This document shows, piece after piece, positions 1 to 8,210 of a DNA stretch of 64,000 nt (its first letter is position 1; each line of letters opens with the position of its first letter). The DNA lies in NCBI RefSeq assembly GCF_034313845.1, contig NZ_JAVIWN010000003.1. One strand, 5' to 3'. The notes under the pieces were generated by a model. It worked only from the letters and a program-made list of their open reading frames with translations. It did not search any database and had not been told where the DNA came from. The translations under genes and the position numbers were made by a program. The DNA comes from Actimicrobium sp034313845. Lineage in GTDB: Bacteria; Pseudomonadota; Gammaproteobacteria; Burkholderiales; Burkholderiaceae_D.

Positions 1-1
1 T

Positions 2-799
2 GATTTCGAGGCCGTGCGGTTACGCGTGCCCGTGATCTGTGACCTGAAGCCATCCGGCAAATATGTCGCGACCGACCTGCACAAGGCGGGCGGCATTCCG
101 CAAGTCTTGAAGCTGCTATTGAATGCCGGCTTGCTGCACGGCGACTGCATGACGATTACCGGACGCACGATGGCCGAAGAACTGGCTGCCTTGCCCGATG
201 TGCCGCGGGCTGACCAGCACGTGATCCACACCCTTGAAACCGCGCTGTACAAACAAGGTCATCTGGCCATCCTGAAAGGCAACCTGTCACCAGAAGGTTG
301 CGTGGCCAAGATCACCGGCCTGAAGAACCCGGTCATTACCGGACCGGCGCGCGTGTTTGAAGATGAATACACGGCGATGGATGCGATCCTCGCTGACCAG
401 ATCAAACCGGGCGATGTGCTGGTGATGCGTTACCTCGGCCCGAAGGGTGGTCCGGGCATGCCGGAAATGCTGGCACCGACTGCGGCACTGATCGGCAAAG
501 GATTGGGCGAAACAGTTGGCCTGATTACGGATGGTCGTTTTTCAGGTGGTACCTGGGGCATGGTGGTGGGTCACGTCTCGCCGGAAGCTTTCCTGGGCGG
601 CACCATTGCGCTGGTGCAGGAAGGGGATTCGGTCACCATTGATGCGCGTCAGTTGCTGATTCAATTGAATGTCGCTGACGAAGAAATTGCCCGTCGGCGT
701 GCTTTGTGGACCGCACCGGCACCGCGTTACACTCGTGGCGTATTGGCCAAGTTTGCCAAATTGGCGTCGTCGGCCAGCAAGGGTGCGGTGACGGACTGA
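2..799 (+). CDS. ilvD: Dihydroxy-acid dehydratase, C-terminal part (5' end outside window)
   Basis: This is the C-terminal 265 residues of dihydroxy-acid dehydratase, which dehydrates 2,3-dihydroxy-isovalerate and -methylvalerate in valine and isoleucine synthesis, using an Fe-S cluster. The frame is open from base 2, so the gene begins upstream of the window. Recognisable family blocks are DLKPSGKYVATDLHKAGG, the LLHGDCMTITGRTMAE stretch, a GPKGGPGMPEML motif, and LITDGRFSGGTWG near the C-terminus. The length fits the second half of the usual 560-residue short form. It ends in a normal stop and is followed by a REP cluster rather than another gene. Confidence 0.95.
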   Translation, partial: DFEAVRLRVPVICDLKPSGKYVATDLHKAGGIPQVLKLLLNAGLLHGDCMTITGRTMAEELAALPDVPRADQHVIHTLETALYKQGHLAILKGNLSPEGCVAKITGLKNPVITGPARVFEDEYTAMDAILADQIKPGDVLVMRYLGPKGGPGMPEMLAPTAALIGKGLGETVGLITDGRFSGGTWGMVVGHVSPEAFLGGTIALVQEGDSVTIDARQLLIQLNVADEEIARRRALWTAPAPRYTRGVLAKFAKLASSASKGAVTD

Positions 800-842
800 G
801 GTTTTTCTTTGCGAAGAGAGGTGTGACCTTGGGAGCTTGTTC

Positions 843-995
843 GGTGCAATGCCCTTCGGTTATTGCACCCTACGCAAAGTAGACACCGCTCAAAAAACCG
901 TAGGGTGCAATAACCGAAGGGCATTGCACCAAATGCAAAGTAGACACCGCTCAAAAAACCGTAGGGTGCAATAACCGAAGGGCATTGCACCAAAT
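843..995. repeat. Cluster of three REP-like palindromes in a 61-bp tandem repeat
   Basis: Three copies of a 25-base imperfect palindrome lie here, each with arms GTGCAAT/ATTGCAC and a short GC step around a TTC or GAA loop. The first (843-874) is in one orientation; the other two (899-930 and 960-991) are inverted. Read in the inverted orientation, each copy is preceded by GTAG, the hallmark of REP elements moved by RAYT transposases. The last two copies are part of a perfect 61-bp tandem unit (874-934 and 935-995), giving a BIME-like arrangement. Further copies occur at 46.7, 47.3, 49.0 and 62.4 kb. No RAYT gene is seen in the window. The space between ilvD and the next gene holds nothing else. 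Confidence 0.85.
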
Positions 996-1070
996 GCACT
1001 GGCAAGCCCGTTTGAAAGGAGATGTGACGTCTTTCCGGAAAAGCTTTACCGGTATGCGATGGGGAAATGA

Positions 1071-1304
1071 TTACCAGCGCGGTGGTTTTTTCTCGAAGGT
1101 TTTCTTGACGCGCTCTGTGCGGATGCGTTCCATTTCGTCGTGTGCTTTGCGCTTGTCGAGTCCGAAGAGGGGTTCGATGAATTCAAACCAGATGAAGGCA
1201 ACGCCGAACAGAGCGGCAATCCACCACCAGGATAAATTGGCGACCGGGCCGATCTCGAAATAGCGCAGCAGACCCAGAACGACGATCAGGATGATGATTG
1301 GCAT
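1071..1304 (-). CDS. Small Trp-rich membrane protein (TIGR04438 type)
   Basis: A 77-residue protein with two predicted membrane helices: an N-terminal run MPIIILIVVLGLLRYF, then a Trp-rich segment NLSWWWIAALFGVAFIWF. A highly charged cytoplasmic tail follows (DKRKAHDEMERIRTERVKK). The layout and the WWW signature fit the small Trp-rich family found widely in Burkholderiales; its function is unknown. The start at 1304 was chosen because GAGGAG lies a few bases upstream and the hydrophobic helix begins directly there; an upstream in-frame start at 1400 would add an implausible basic leader. Confidence 0.75.
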   Translation of the reverse strand: MPIIILIVVLGLLRYFEIGPVANLSWWWIAALFGVAFIWFEFIEPLFGLDKRKAHDEMERIRTERVKKTFEKKPPRW

Positions 1305-1468
1305 TACGACTCCTCTTAGTTTTTGTAGGATAGGGTGTCTGGAACTAACGGTCAACCGCGTTGGGCGGGGGTTGCGTGCAGTCGGCGGAGGATTTGTCAC
1401 AACTTAGCTGTCAAGGCATTCCGATAATCCACTGTAGAATCGATCGCTAGTCTTACATGGAGATCGCG

Positions 1469-1777
1469 ATGAAATTTTACTTTCTGGTGGGTGTGGCCTT
1501 GAGTGCATTCGTGTCGAATGTGGCGTTGGCCAATGCCGATTTGGCGAAGTCGAAAAACTGCATGGCGTGTCATGCGGTTGCCAACAAGGTGGTGGGTCCC
1601 GGATACAAGGACGTCGCAGCCAAATACGCCGGACAAAAAGATGCGGAAGACAAGTTGACGCAAAAAGTACTTAAAGGCGGCAGTGGTAACTGGGGTGCGA
1701 TACCGATGCCTGCCAATACGCAGGTCAGTGAAGCCGAAGCGCGCACGCTGGTGAAATGGATATTGACGCTGAAATAA
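1469..1777 (+). CDS. Periplasmic class I cytochrome c
   Basis: A 102-residue mono-haem cytochrome c, a small periplasmic electron carrier. A signal peptide (MKFYFLVGVALSAFVSNVALA) precedes the mature start NADLAKSKN. The haem attachment site is CMACH, and the sixth-ligand Met is probably in the IPMPANTQVS segment, as in the c551/c552 type. The length is normal for this group. The start at 1469 is preceded by GGAG; an in-frame ATG at 1457 is possible but lacks a comparable ribosome site. The gene stands alone, closed by a strong terminator, so its redox partner cannot be read from context. Confidence 0.9.
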   Translation: MKFYFLVGVALSAFVSNVALANADLAKSKNCMACHAVANKVVGPGYKDVAAKYAGQKDAEDKLTQKVLKGGSGNWGAIPMPANTQVSEAEARTLVKWILTLK

Positions 1778-1788
1778 GCGTCGGGCAA

Positions 1789-1830
1789 TTAAAAAAGCCG
1801 CCGGGTTGATTGAACCCGGCGGCTTTTTTA
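1789..1830. terminator. Bidirectional intrinsic terminator
   Basis: A perfect stem of about 17 bp (1791-1807 with 1813-1829) encloses a 5-base loop; A-runs on the left and T-runs on the right allow it to work both ways. It sits between the convergent cytochrome c and MBL-fold genes and probably serves both. Confidence 0.92.
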
Positions 1831-1843
1831 TGGGAGCGGCAGG

Positions 1844-2845
1844 TTAGCGACCGATGCCAAACGGTGCGTACTGCACCGGTACCCAGCCGTAGCTGGCGCC
1901 TTCGCTGCGCAACTGGCCAATACCTGGAAACGGCAAGTGGGCACCCGCGACATAGCTCTGCTTCTTGACCGCGTCATCGAAGATTTTTTTGCGCATCGGG
2001 ACGGCTTTGCTGCTGTCGTTGTCAAAACCGATGGCGATGCCGGGACGCGGGAACTGCGTTGCATAACTGTGGATCAGGTCGCCCAGGATCATCAGGGTCT
2101 GGTCTTTCGAGGTGACCTGATAGCTGGTGTGGCCGGGCGTGTGTCCCGGTGTCGCTACAGGCGTGATACCGGCGACGAGCACTTCGCCACTGGCGAAAGG
2201 CTTGAATTTTCCCGCGTCGATGTACGGTTGGACCGAGTCACGCGCCATCTTGAAGAAGCCTTGCGCGTCTTTCGGTGCCTTGGCGGCAATCGCTGCATCC
2301 AGCCAGAAATCGGCCTCGGCCTGCGCCGGACGCAATGTCGCATTCGGATAGGCAGGCTTGCCATCAGCATCGAGCAGGCCGCAAGCATGGTCCGGGTGAA
2401 GATGAGTCACCACGATGGTGTCGATCTGGGATGGCTCGTAGCCCGCCGCTTTCAGGTTGGCAGGCAGCGCACCCAGCGTCGGGCCAAAGCATTTGGCCGA
2501 CCCGGTATCGACCAGGATCAGGTTGCTGCCGGTGTTGATGAGATAGGCATTGACGGCTGTCTGGATACTTTTCTTGTTGACGAACGAACGTGCCAGCAAT
2601 GCCTTGATCTCTTTCGGTGTCGCATTTTTCAGCAGCGCCGTGTCGAGTTCGATATAGCCGTCGTAGAGCGCAGTGACTTCAAAGTCACCAATGGCCATCC
2701 GGTAGTAGCCGGGAACCTGGGTCTTGACTTGCGCGGGTGCCGCCGCCAGCACTGCAACGGGTGCCAGTAACGTGCAGGTCGCCAGGCCCGCCAGAGCGAG
2801 CGTCAGGACGCTGCGTTGTGCAAAATGAAAAGTGATTGATGGCAT
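1844..2845 (-). CDS. Exported MBL-fold metallo-hydrolase
   Basis: A 333-residue metallo-beta-lactamase-fold hydrolase. The first 35 or so residues form a signal peptide ending near AVLAAAPAQ, so it is probably periplasmic. The zinc motif HxHxDH is complete as THLHPDH (His148, His150, Asp152, His153). Further metal ligands are expected at the GHTPGH segment, at ILGDLIH and at the late AGAHLPF. The substrate is not evident; exported members of this group are often annotated as lactonase- or beta-lactamase-like, and the sequence alone does not choose between them. It is a single gene, convergent with the cytochrome and sharing its terminator. Confidence 0.85.
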   Translation of the reverse strand: MPSITFHFAQRSVLTLALAGLATCTLLAPVAVLAAAPAQVKTQVPGYYRMAIGDFEVTALYDGYIELDTALLKNATPKEIKALLARSFVNKKSIQTAVNAYLINTGSNLILVDTGSAKCFGPTLGALPANLKAAGYEPSQIDTIVVTHLHPDHACGLLDADGKPAYPNATLRPAQAEADFWLDAAIAAKAPKDAQGFFKMARDSVQPYIDAGKFKPFASGEVLVAGITPVATPGHTPGHTSYQVTSKDQTLMILGDLIHSYATQFPRPGIAIGFDNDSSKAVPMRKKIFDDAVKKQSYVAGAHLPFPGIGQLRSEGASYGWVPVQYAPFGIGR

Positions 2846-2941
2846 GAGAATCCTTGTAGCAAGTTGATCGGAAAGTGCCGTAGTCGGTTTTTTTCAAATG
2901 GCAGGATAGGCGATCCGGGAAATGTCTGCAGGCGGCAGTGG

Positions 2942-3715
2942 TTATCGTCCCAATGTCGGGAACTTGGCGAAGCCGCTATCGACCAGGATGAACTCGCCGG
3001 TAGTGCGGGCTGCGCCATTGCAGAGCCAGAAGCAGGCGTCGGCGACGTCGTCCGGCTGGATCGTCGACGCCAGCGGGGTGACCTTTTCGTAATTGGTCCG
3101 CATCGCGTCATAGCGCTCTATCCCCATGCCTTGTTGCAGCCAGGGTGTTTCGACCAGGCCCGGTCCGACCGCATTGACCCGGATCGCAGGTGCCAGTGCG
3201 CGTGCCATGCCAAATGTCATGGCGTTGAGTGCACCTTTCGACGCCATGTAGGCAAGGCAGGAGCCGCTGCCCATGACCGATGCGACCGACGACACGTTGA
3301 CGATGCCGGCTCCGGGATTACGCTGCATCAGCGGTGCGAAGGCACGGATCATCTGGTAGGCACCGATCACGTTGACTGCATAAATGTCATGGAAGTCCTG
3401 GGCCGACAACCCGTCTAGATCGGTTGCGGCGACGAATTTCGTCGTGCCGGCATTGTTGACCAGCGCATCGGCACGTTGCCACTTAGCGTCCACCGCTGCG
3501 GCGAGTGCGCGGCAATCGGTATCTTGCGCGACATCCGCTTGCATGACCAGAACGTCCGCACCAAGCGCACGGCATTGTTCGGCAACGACGTTGGCCGGTT
3601 CCGGATTGCGCGAAAAATTGATGACCACGTTGTAGCCGTTGCGGGCAAACAGGCGCGCAGTGGCGGCACCGATGCCCGACGATGATCCGGTAATGACTGC
3701 TACTTTTTTAGACAT
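2942..3715 (-). CDS. SDR family NAD(P)-dependent oxidoreductase
   Basis: A 257-residue classical short-chain dehydrogenase/reductase. The Rossmann motif TGSSSGIG is at residues 9-16, the NNAG motif near residue 87, and the catalytic set Ser143, Tyr156 and Lys160 (YMASK) is intact. The late PGLVETPW block is typical. The dinucleotide-binding strand is followed by NFSRNPE rather than an acidic residue, which leans toward NADP; that is inference. It lies downstream of the binding-protein gene on the same strand but is separated from it by a terminator, so it is probably transcribed on its own. The substrate is unknown. Confidence 0.88.
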   Translation of the reverse strand: MSKKVAVITGSSSGIGAATARLFARNGYNVVINFSRNPEPANVVAEQCRALGADVLVMQADVAQDTDCRALAAAVDAKWQRADALVNNAGTTKFVAATDLDGLSAQDFHDIYAVNVIGAYQMIRAFAPLMQRNPGAGIVNVSSVASVMGSGSCLAYMASKGALNAMTFGMARALAPAIRVNAVGPGLVETPWLQQGMGIERYDAMRTNYEKVTPLASTIQPDDVADACFWLCNGAARTTGEFILVDSGFAKFPTLGR

Positions 3716-3742
3716 GACATCCTCGACTGGAAACAGAGTGGC

Positions 3743-3775
3743 AAAAAAAAACGCCCCGATCTTGCGATCGTGGCG
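3743..3775 (-). terminator. Intrinsic terminator of the binding-protein gene
   Basis: A hairpin with one internal mismatch (CGCC..CGATC paired with GATCG..GGCG, loop TTGC). On the minus strand it is followed by nine T residues. It ends leftward transcription coming from the substrate-binding protein gene. Confidence 0.8.
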
Positions 3776-3796
3776 CCTTGGGGAGCAACCGGATAA

Positions 3797-4948
3797 TTAC
3801 TTCACTACTGCCAGTTGAAGACGCTTGCCGCTCTGGTAGGTGTACAAGGTCAGTGTGCCGTCCTTGATGTCGCCTTTGCTATCAAACGCGATATTGCCGG
3901 TCACGCCTTTGTGCTGGATTTTCGACAGCACGGGTGCGTACTTGGCGGGATCTGACGAGCCGGCCTTGACCATCGCATCGACCATCGTCATGACGGAGTC
4001 ATAGACGTACGGTGCGTAGATCTGCACATCGACGCCGAATTTTTTCTTGTACGCCGCCTTGAAGTCTTCCATGCCTTTTTTCTGTGCATCTTCGACACCG
4101 CCTGCTTCAGCGCAGACCACCTGATTGTCGGCCATCGCATCGCCGGCCAGGGTGGCCAGTGCTTCGGTACAGATACCATCACCGCCCATGAACTTGGCTT
4201 CGATGCCCAGTTGTTTCATCTGACGCAGCATCGGACCAGCGACGGCATCCATGCCGCCGAAGAACACGACGTCCGGTTTTTTCGATTTGATCGAAGTCAG
4301 GATGGCGTTGAAGTCGGTTGCCTTGTCGTTGGTGTACTGGGTGGCGACGATCTCGACACCGGACGATTTACCTTTGGCACCCTTGATGAATTCCTCGGCA
4401 ACACCTTGACCATAGGCAGTACGGTCATCGATGACCGCAACACGCTTGGCCTTCAGGACTTGCACGGCGTAGCGACCCAGCGTACCGCCGAGCTGACCGT
4501 CATTGGCGACCACGCGGAAGGCGGTCTTGAAGCCTTGCTGCGTGTATTTTGGATTGGTTGCTGATGGAGAAATCTGTGGAATGCCGGCTTCGTAATAAAT
4601 CTTCGAGGCAGGAATCGTAGTACCTGAGTTGAGGTGACCGATGACGCCGTTGACTTTGGCATCGACCAGTTTCTGTGCGACGGCCGTACCTTGTTTTGGA
4701 TCGGCTGCATCGTCTTCTGTCAGTAGCTCGAACTTGACTTTTTTTCCACCGATGACGACGCCTTTGGCGTTGAGTTCGTCGATGGCCATCCTGGCACCGT
4801 TTTCATTGTCTTTGCCCAGATGGGCGATCGCGCCAGAGATCGGACCGACGTGACCGATCTTGACGATCTGTTCCTGGGCGGAAGCAGTTCCTGCAAATGC
4901 AAATGCCAACGCGGCGGCCAAGGGAATCATTTTTGGTTTGAACTGCAT
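3797..4948 (-). CDS. Branched-chain amino acid type ABC substrate-binding protein
   Basis: A 383-residue periplasmic binding protein of the LivJ/LivK family (type 1 periplasmic binding fold). The signal peptide runs to about FAGTASA. The mature protein begins with EQIVKIGHVGPISGAIAHLGKD, followed by family blocks such as NGVIGHLNSGTTIPASKIY and PQISPSATNPKYT. Such proteins deliver Leu/Ile/Val or related amino acids to a LivHMGF permease. No permease or ATPase gene lies nearby, so it is an orphan that must work with a transporter elsewhere. GGAG lies close upstream of the ATG. A divergent Lrp-like regulator faces it across about 140 bp and is the likely regulator. Confidence 0.9.
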   Translation of the reverse strand: MQFKPKMIPLAAALAFAFAGTASAQEQIVKIGHVGPISGAIAHLGKDNENGARMAIDELNAKGVVIGGKKVKFELLTEDDAADPKQGTAVAQKLVDAKVNGVIGHLNSGTTIPASKIYYEAGIPQISPSATNPKYTQQGFKTAFRVVANDGQLGGTLGRYAVQVLKAKRVAVIDDRTAYGQGVAEEFIKGAKGKSSGVEIVATQYTNDKATDFNAILTSIKSKKPDVVFFGGMDAVAGPMLRQMKQLGIEAKFMGGDGICTEALATLAGDAMADNQVVCAEAGGVEDAQKKGMEDFKAAYKKKFGVDVQIYAPYVYDSVMTMVDAMVKAGSSDPAKYAPVLSKIQHKGVTGNIAFDSKGDIKDGTLTLYTYQSGKRLQLAVVK

Positions 4949-5089
4949 TTATATACTCCTGAGGATTGAAAAAAAACAGCCTAGCGGCAACACTGTCATT
5001 CAGATTTCTGAACATGTAGAAGTTACATGACATGAACGTGATCGCAAAGCGTTTTTCTGCGATTTTTTAACCAATTGTTCATTTTTTAT

Positions 5090-5599
5090 ATGCCTAAAAT
5101 TTACGCACTAGACAAAGTCGATCGCAAGCTCCTGAACCTGCTGCAAAAGGACAATCAGACCCCCACGCGCATGCTGGCCGACAAGACGCATATCTCGCAG
5201 CCGACCTGCCTGCGCCGTCTGCGCAACTTGCGCGAGGCCGGCATTATCAACGCCGATGTGGCGCTGGTCGATCCGTTTGCGCTGGGCTACGGCATGCTCG
5301 CTTTTCTTGAAATTTCACTGACGAATCAGTCCGACGAATGCATGCAGGAATTCGAGACCAGAATGAGCAAGGAAGCCGAGGTCATGCAATGCTATTTCAT
5401 CTCGGGAGATTTCGACTATTTCCTGGTAGCGCATGTCATCGACATGGACGCGTATTACCAATTTGTGCGCAGGGTGATTTCAGGTTCGGGTAACGTGCGG
5501 CATTTCCAGTCGCGCTTTCCGATGAAGCGCTCCAAGTTCGTGACACGGATTGCCTTCGATGAAAAGTCGCTGGAAGTGCAAGTGCGCGCAAAAAAATGA
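5090..5599 (+). CDS. Lrp/AsnC family transcriptional regulator
   Basis: A 169-residue leucine-responsive-type regulator. The N-terminal helix-turn-helix (LDKVDRKLLNLLQKDNQT, then HISQPTCLRRLRNLREAGII) is followed by a RAM-type effector domain with GDFDYFLVAHV. Lrp-type proteins bind DNA as dimers or octamers and respond to amino acids. It is transcribed away from the branched-chain amino acid type binding protein, so control of that gene is likely. The start was placed at the ATG of MPKIYALDK, where homologues usually begin. No clear ribosome site is visible; an upstream ATG at 5075 would add five residues. Confidence 0.88.
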   Translation: MPKIYALDKVDRKLLNLLQKDNQTPTRMLADKTHISQPTCLRRLRNLREAGIINADVALVDPFALGYGMLAFLEISLTNQSDECMQEFETRMSKEAEVMQCYFISGDFDYFLVAHVIDMDAYYQFVRRVISGSGNVRHFQSRFPMKRSKFVTRIAFDEKSLEVQVRAKK

Positions 5600-5637
5600 A
5601 CTCTCTGCAGCCGATTCTCCCTAAGTCCGACAGGCTC

Positions 5638-6072
5638 CTAGCGCTTGAAGGCCAGCAAGAGCACCCCACCAGCGACCATCGCGATACCGGACCACTCCCG
5701 TAACGATGGCCGTTCGCCGAGAAACGCAAAGGCAAATACCGCGACCAGGACAAGACTGAGCTTATCGACTGGAGCGACCTTCGACGCTTCACCAAGTTTG
5801 AGTGCTCTGAAATAACAGACCCACGATGCGCCAGTCGCCAGGCCGGACAAGGTGAGAAACAACCATGTTTTCGGTGAAAGTGCGAAGGGATCGGACCACT
5901 TGCCTGTCGCCGCGACGAAGACTGACAGGACCACGATGATGATTGCCGTTCGGATCAAGGTGGCGAGGTCGGAATCGACGCCCTGAATTCCGATCTTGGC
6001 AAAAATGGCGGTCAGTGCCGCAAAAATGGCGGACAGAATTGCCCAGTAAAACCAGCCGGTTGTTGTCGTCAT
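5638..6072 (-). CDS. Small EamA/DMT-family transporter
   Basis: A 144-residue membrane protein with five predicted helices. It carries the EamA hallmark of a single repeat: an N-terminal WAILSAIFAALTAIFAKIG helix and a C-terminal LGERPSLREWSGIAMVAGGVLLL. Most DMT transporters have two EamA repeats; this short form presumably works as a dimer. It begins about 50 bp after the stop of the histidine kinase on the same strand, with AAGGGA upstream of the ATG, so it may be the last gene of the COG4705/two-component operon. The substrate is unknown. Confidence 0.8.
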   Translation of the reverse strand: MTTTTGWFYWAILSAIFAALTAIFAKIGIQGVDSDLATLIRTAIIIVVLSVFVAATGKWSDPFALSPKTWLFLTLSGLATGASWVCYFRALKLGEASKVAPVDKLSLVLVAVFAFAFLGERPSLREWSGIAMVAGGVLLLAFKR

Positions 6073-6122
6073 CTGTTTCCCTTTTTTGCGGGTGGATTCA
6101 TTTTTCGGTGGTCACGACCAGA

Positions 6123-7544
6123 TCAAACTGACTCGGTGTCTTGAGGTAACGGCGGTGCATTTCTCGTCCTTGCAGACCCTTGATGAGACGGCCTGGCCAG
6201 CGAAACGGACACCTGAACACGCAAGCCTGAATGGCTTGCTTCGTCTGTCAATGCTAGCGCAATCTTCGCGCCAATCCGGTCCGTGATTGCCTTGACGATG
6301 GCAAGTCCCAGACCTGATCCGGCTTGATCACTGCCCGGTGTGCGATAGAACGGGTCAAATACCCGCTGTTGCTCGGCCACTGAAATACCTGGTCCGGAAT
6401 CCTGGATACGCACAATAGCCTGGCCGTCTTTCGTGGTGACCGAGAGATCGACCGTGCCGCCATCTTGCGTGTAGCGAATAGCGTTATCGACTAAATTCTT
6501 GATCACGGCAATCAGATCTGCTTCGCTGACCCAGAGTGCGGCGTCTTGCTCGCCGTCGACACCGATATCGATCTGCCTCGCTTCTGCCAGTGGCAAGATA
6601 TCTTCCAGCACACGGCGGAAGATATGTTGCACGGATATCGGCGCTTTGGGTACCGTGGAGACAGTCTGTGCCTTGGCCAGGGTGAGGAGTTGGTCCAGCA
6701 GGTTGCGGCCGCGCTCTATGCCCCGGCGCAATGTAATGAGACGTTCATGCGCCAGGTCGGACATCTCGGCCTGGGCCAGTCGTTCGGCTTGCAGCGACAA
6801 CGCAGTCAATGGCGAACGCAGTTCATGCGCGGCATCCGCGACAAACCGGCGCTGTGTCTCCATCGATTGCTCGACGCGAACGAGCAGACGGTTGATCGCC
6901 ACCACGAATGGACGTACTTCGGCGGGAAGATACCTGTCTTCGACGGGATGTAATTCCTGTTCGGATCGCCCGTCAATTTCTGCCGACAACGAAGCGATCG
7001 GCAGAAACAGCTTGCGCACCAGGTCAGCCACGATCAGGAGCAGGATGGGCACCAGTATCAGCAGCGGCATCAGGGTACGCAAGGCACTGGCGCGCGCAAT
7101 GTCATTGCGTACACCGGCTTCCTGCGCAACGGCGATCCGTTCGTTATCGGACGTCGTTTTGACCAGCACACGGAATGGCTCGCCGCTGACGTCAAGCGTA
7201 TGCAAGCCGTCGGGGAGGGTTGGCGGCAGCAGCAGCGGTGCGCCAATGTTTCCCGTGGCGGCCGCCTTGCTGCCATCGTAAAGATATTGAACGACGACAC
7301 GCGATTCCTCGTCGCTGTCCCTGGCGCGGCCATCGTCCCCGAGATGGGATAGCGGCAGATGCTGCCGGTCGAAAAGGGCGGCAACCTGTCGCAGCATGTC
7401 GTCTTGCAACTCGTGCGCTTCGTCAAATGCCGATACGAAGGAAAATGATCCCGCCAGTATCGCAATGACCAGAATCACAAGCGACAGCGTAAAGGACAGC
7501 TTGAACTGAACCGATTCGTTCAAGCGTTTTTTGAAACCATCCAT
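6123..7544 (-). CDS. Two-component sensor histidine kinase (QseC/TctE-like)
   Basis: A 473-residue membrane histidine kinase. A first membrane helix at about residues 17-40 is followed by a periplasmic sensor of about 115 residues, a second helix at 157-177, a HAMP linker, and a dimerisation domain with phospho-acceptor His240 in DAAHELRSPL. The ATP-binding domain has the N box NLVDNAIRYT, DSGPGIS and GSGLGLAI. It overlaps the upstream response regulator gene by 25 bp, so the two are translationally coupled. The sensor domain resembles the QseC/TctE group, but the ligand cannot be read. Its likely targets are the two COG4705 genes at the head of the operon. Confidence 0.92.
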   Translation of the reverse strand: MDGFKKRLNESVQFKLSFTLSLVILVIAILAGSFSFVSAFDEAHELQDDMLRQVAALFDRQHLPLSHLGDDGRARDSDEESRVVVQYLYDGSKAAATGNIGAPLLLPPTLPDGLHTLDVSGEPFRVLVKTTSDNERIAVAQEAGVRNDIARASALRTLMPLLILVPILLLIVADLVRKLFLPIASLSAEIDGRSEQELHPVEDRYLPAEVRPFVVAINRLLVRVEQSMETQRRFVADAAHELRSPLTALSLQAERLAQAEMSDLAHERLITLRRGIERGRNLLDQLLTLAKAQTVSTVPKAPISVQHIFRRVLEDILPLAEARQIDIGVDGEQDAALWVSEADLIAVIKNLVDNAIRYTQDGGTVDLSVTTKDGQAIVRIQDSGPGISVAEQQRVFDPFYRTPGSDQAGSGLGLAIVKAITDRIGAKIALALTDEASHSGLRVQVSVSLARPSHQGSARTRNAPPLPQDTESV

Positions 7545-8185
7545 CCGACTCCTCTGACATTTTTGATGACGTCGCTACCTAGCTTGCGCCGCAACGCATG
7601 GATCAGGAATTCGACGGCGTTGCTCTCAACCTCTTCGCCCCAGCCGTAAAGTCGGTCTTCCAGATCGCGCCGGGAAAGAATTGCGCCGGGGCGTGTCAGC
7701 AAGGCATGCAGCAAGCCGAACTCACGGTTGGACAGTTGTACCGACTCACCGTCGTTGACAGCGACCTCCCGGGTTGCCGGATCGAGCGACACGATGCCAT
7801 TGCCGAGAACCGGTGTTGCGCTGCCTCCCTGGCGTCTGAGTACGGCTCGCATGCGAGCCAGCAGTTCGGCGATCTCAAAGGGTTTGAGCAGGTAATCATC
7901 GGCCCCGCCGTCCAGACCACGCACGCGATTATCGAGGCCATCGCGGGCGGTGATGATGAGAAGTGGAACCGGATTGCCGCTGGCGCGAATGCTGGTCAGT
8001 ACTTCCAGACCATCCTTGCCGGGAAGTCCAAGGTCGAGCAACACCAGATCATAGTGCTGGCAAGCCAGCGTCGTGAGGGCGGTTTGACCATTCTTGACCC
8101 AGTCAGCCGCGTACGACGCGTCTTTCAGCGCGCCCTGGATGGCTTCGCCAATCATGATGTCGTCTTCGACCAGCAATACGCGCAT
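7520..8185 (-). CDS. OmpR/PhoB-type response regulator
   Basis: A 221-residue DNA-binding response regulator. The receiver domain has the acidic pair ED at residues 7-8, phospho-acceptor Asp51 in LLDLGLPG, and the switch Lys in LLKPFE. The C-terminal winged helix covers roughly residues 125-218 (VQLSNREFGLLHALL and NVRGVGWMV). This is the QseB/PmrA/TctD class. It starts 25 bp after the second COG4705 gene and overlaps the kinase, which places it in one leftward transcript with both. Confidence 0.93.
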   Translation of the reverse strand: MRVLLVEDDIMIGEAIQGALKDASYAADWVKNGQTALTTLACQHYDLVLLDLGLPGKDGLEVLTSIRASGNPVPLLIITARDGLDNRVRGLDGGADDYLLKPFEIAELLARMRAVLRRQGGSATPVLGNGIVSLDPATREVAVNDGESVQLSNREFGLLHALLTRPGAILSRRDLEDRLYGWGEEVESNAVEFLIHALRRKLGSDVIKNVRGVGWMVSKNA

Positions 8186-8210
8186 GTCAACTCCCGCAAA
8201 TAACGATCAA

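Noticed and set aside
843..995. The cluster after ilvD considered as an attC or integron array.
   Set aside because: Units are REP palindromes with a GTAG head; there is no integrase and no cassette gene.
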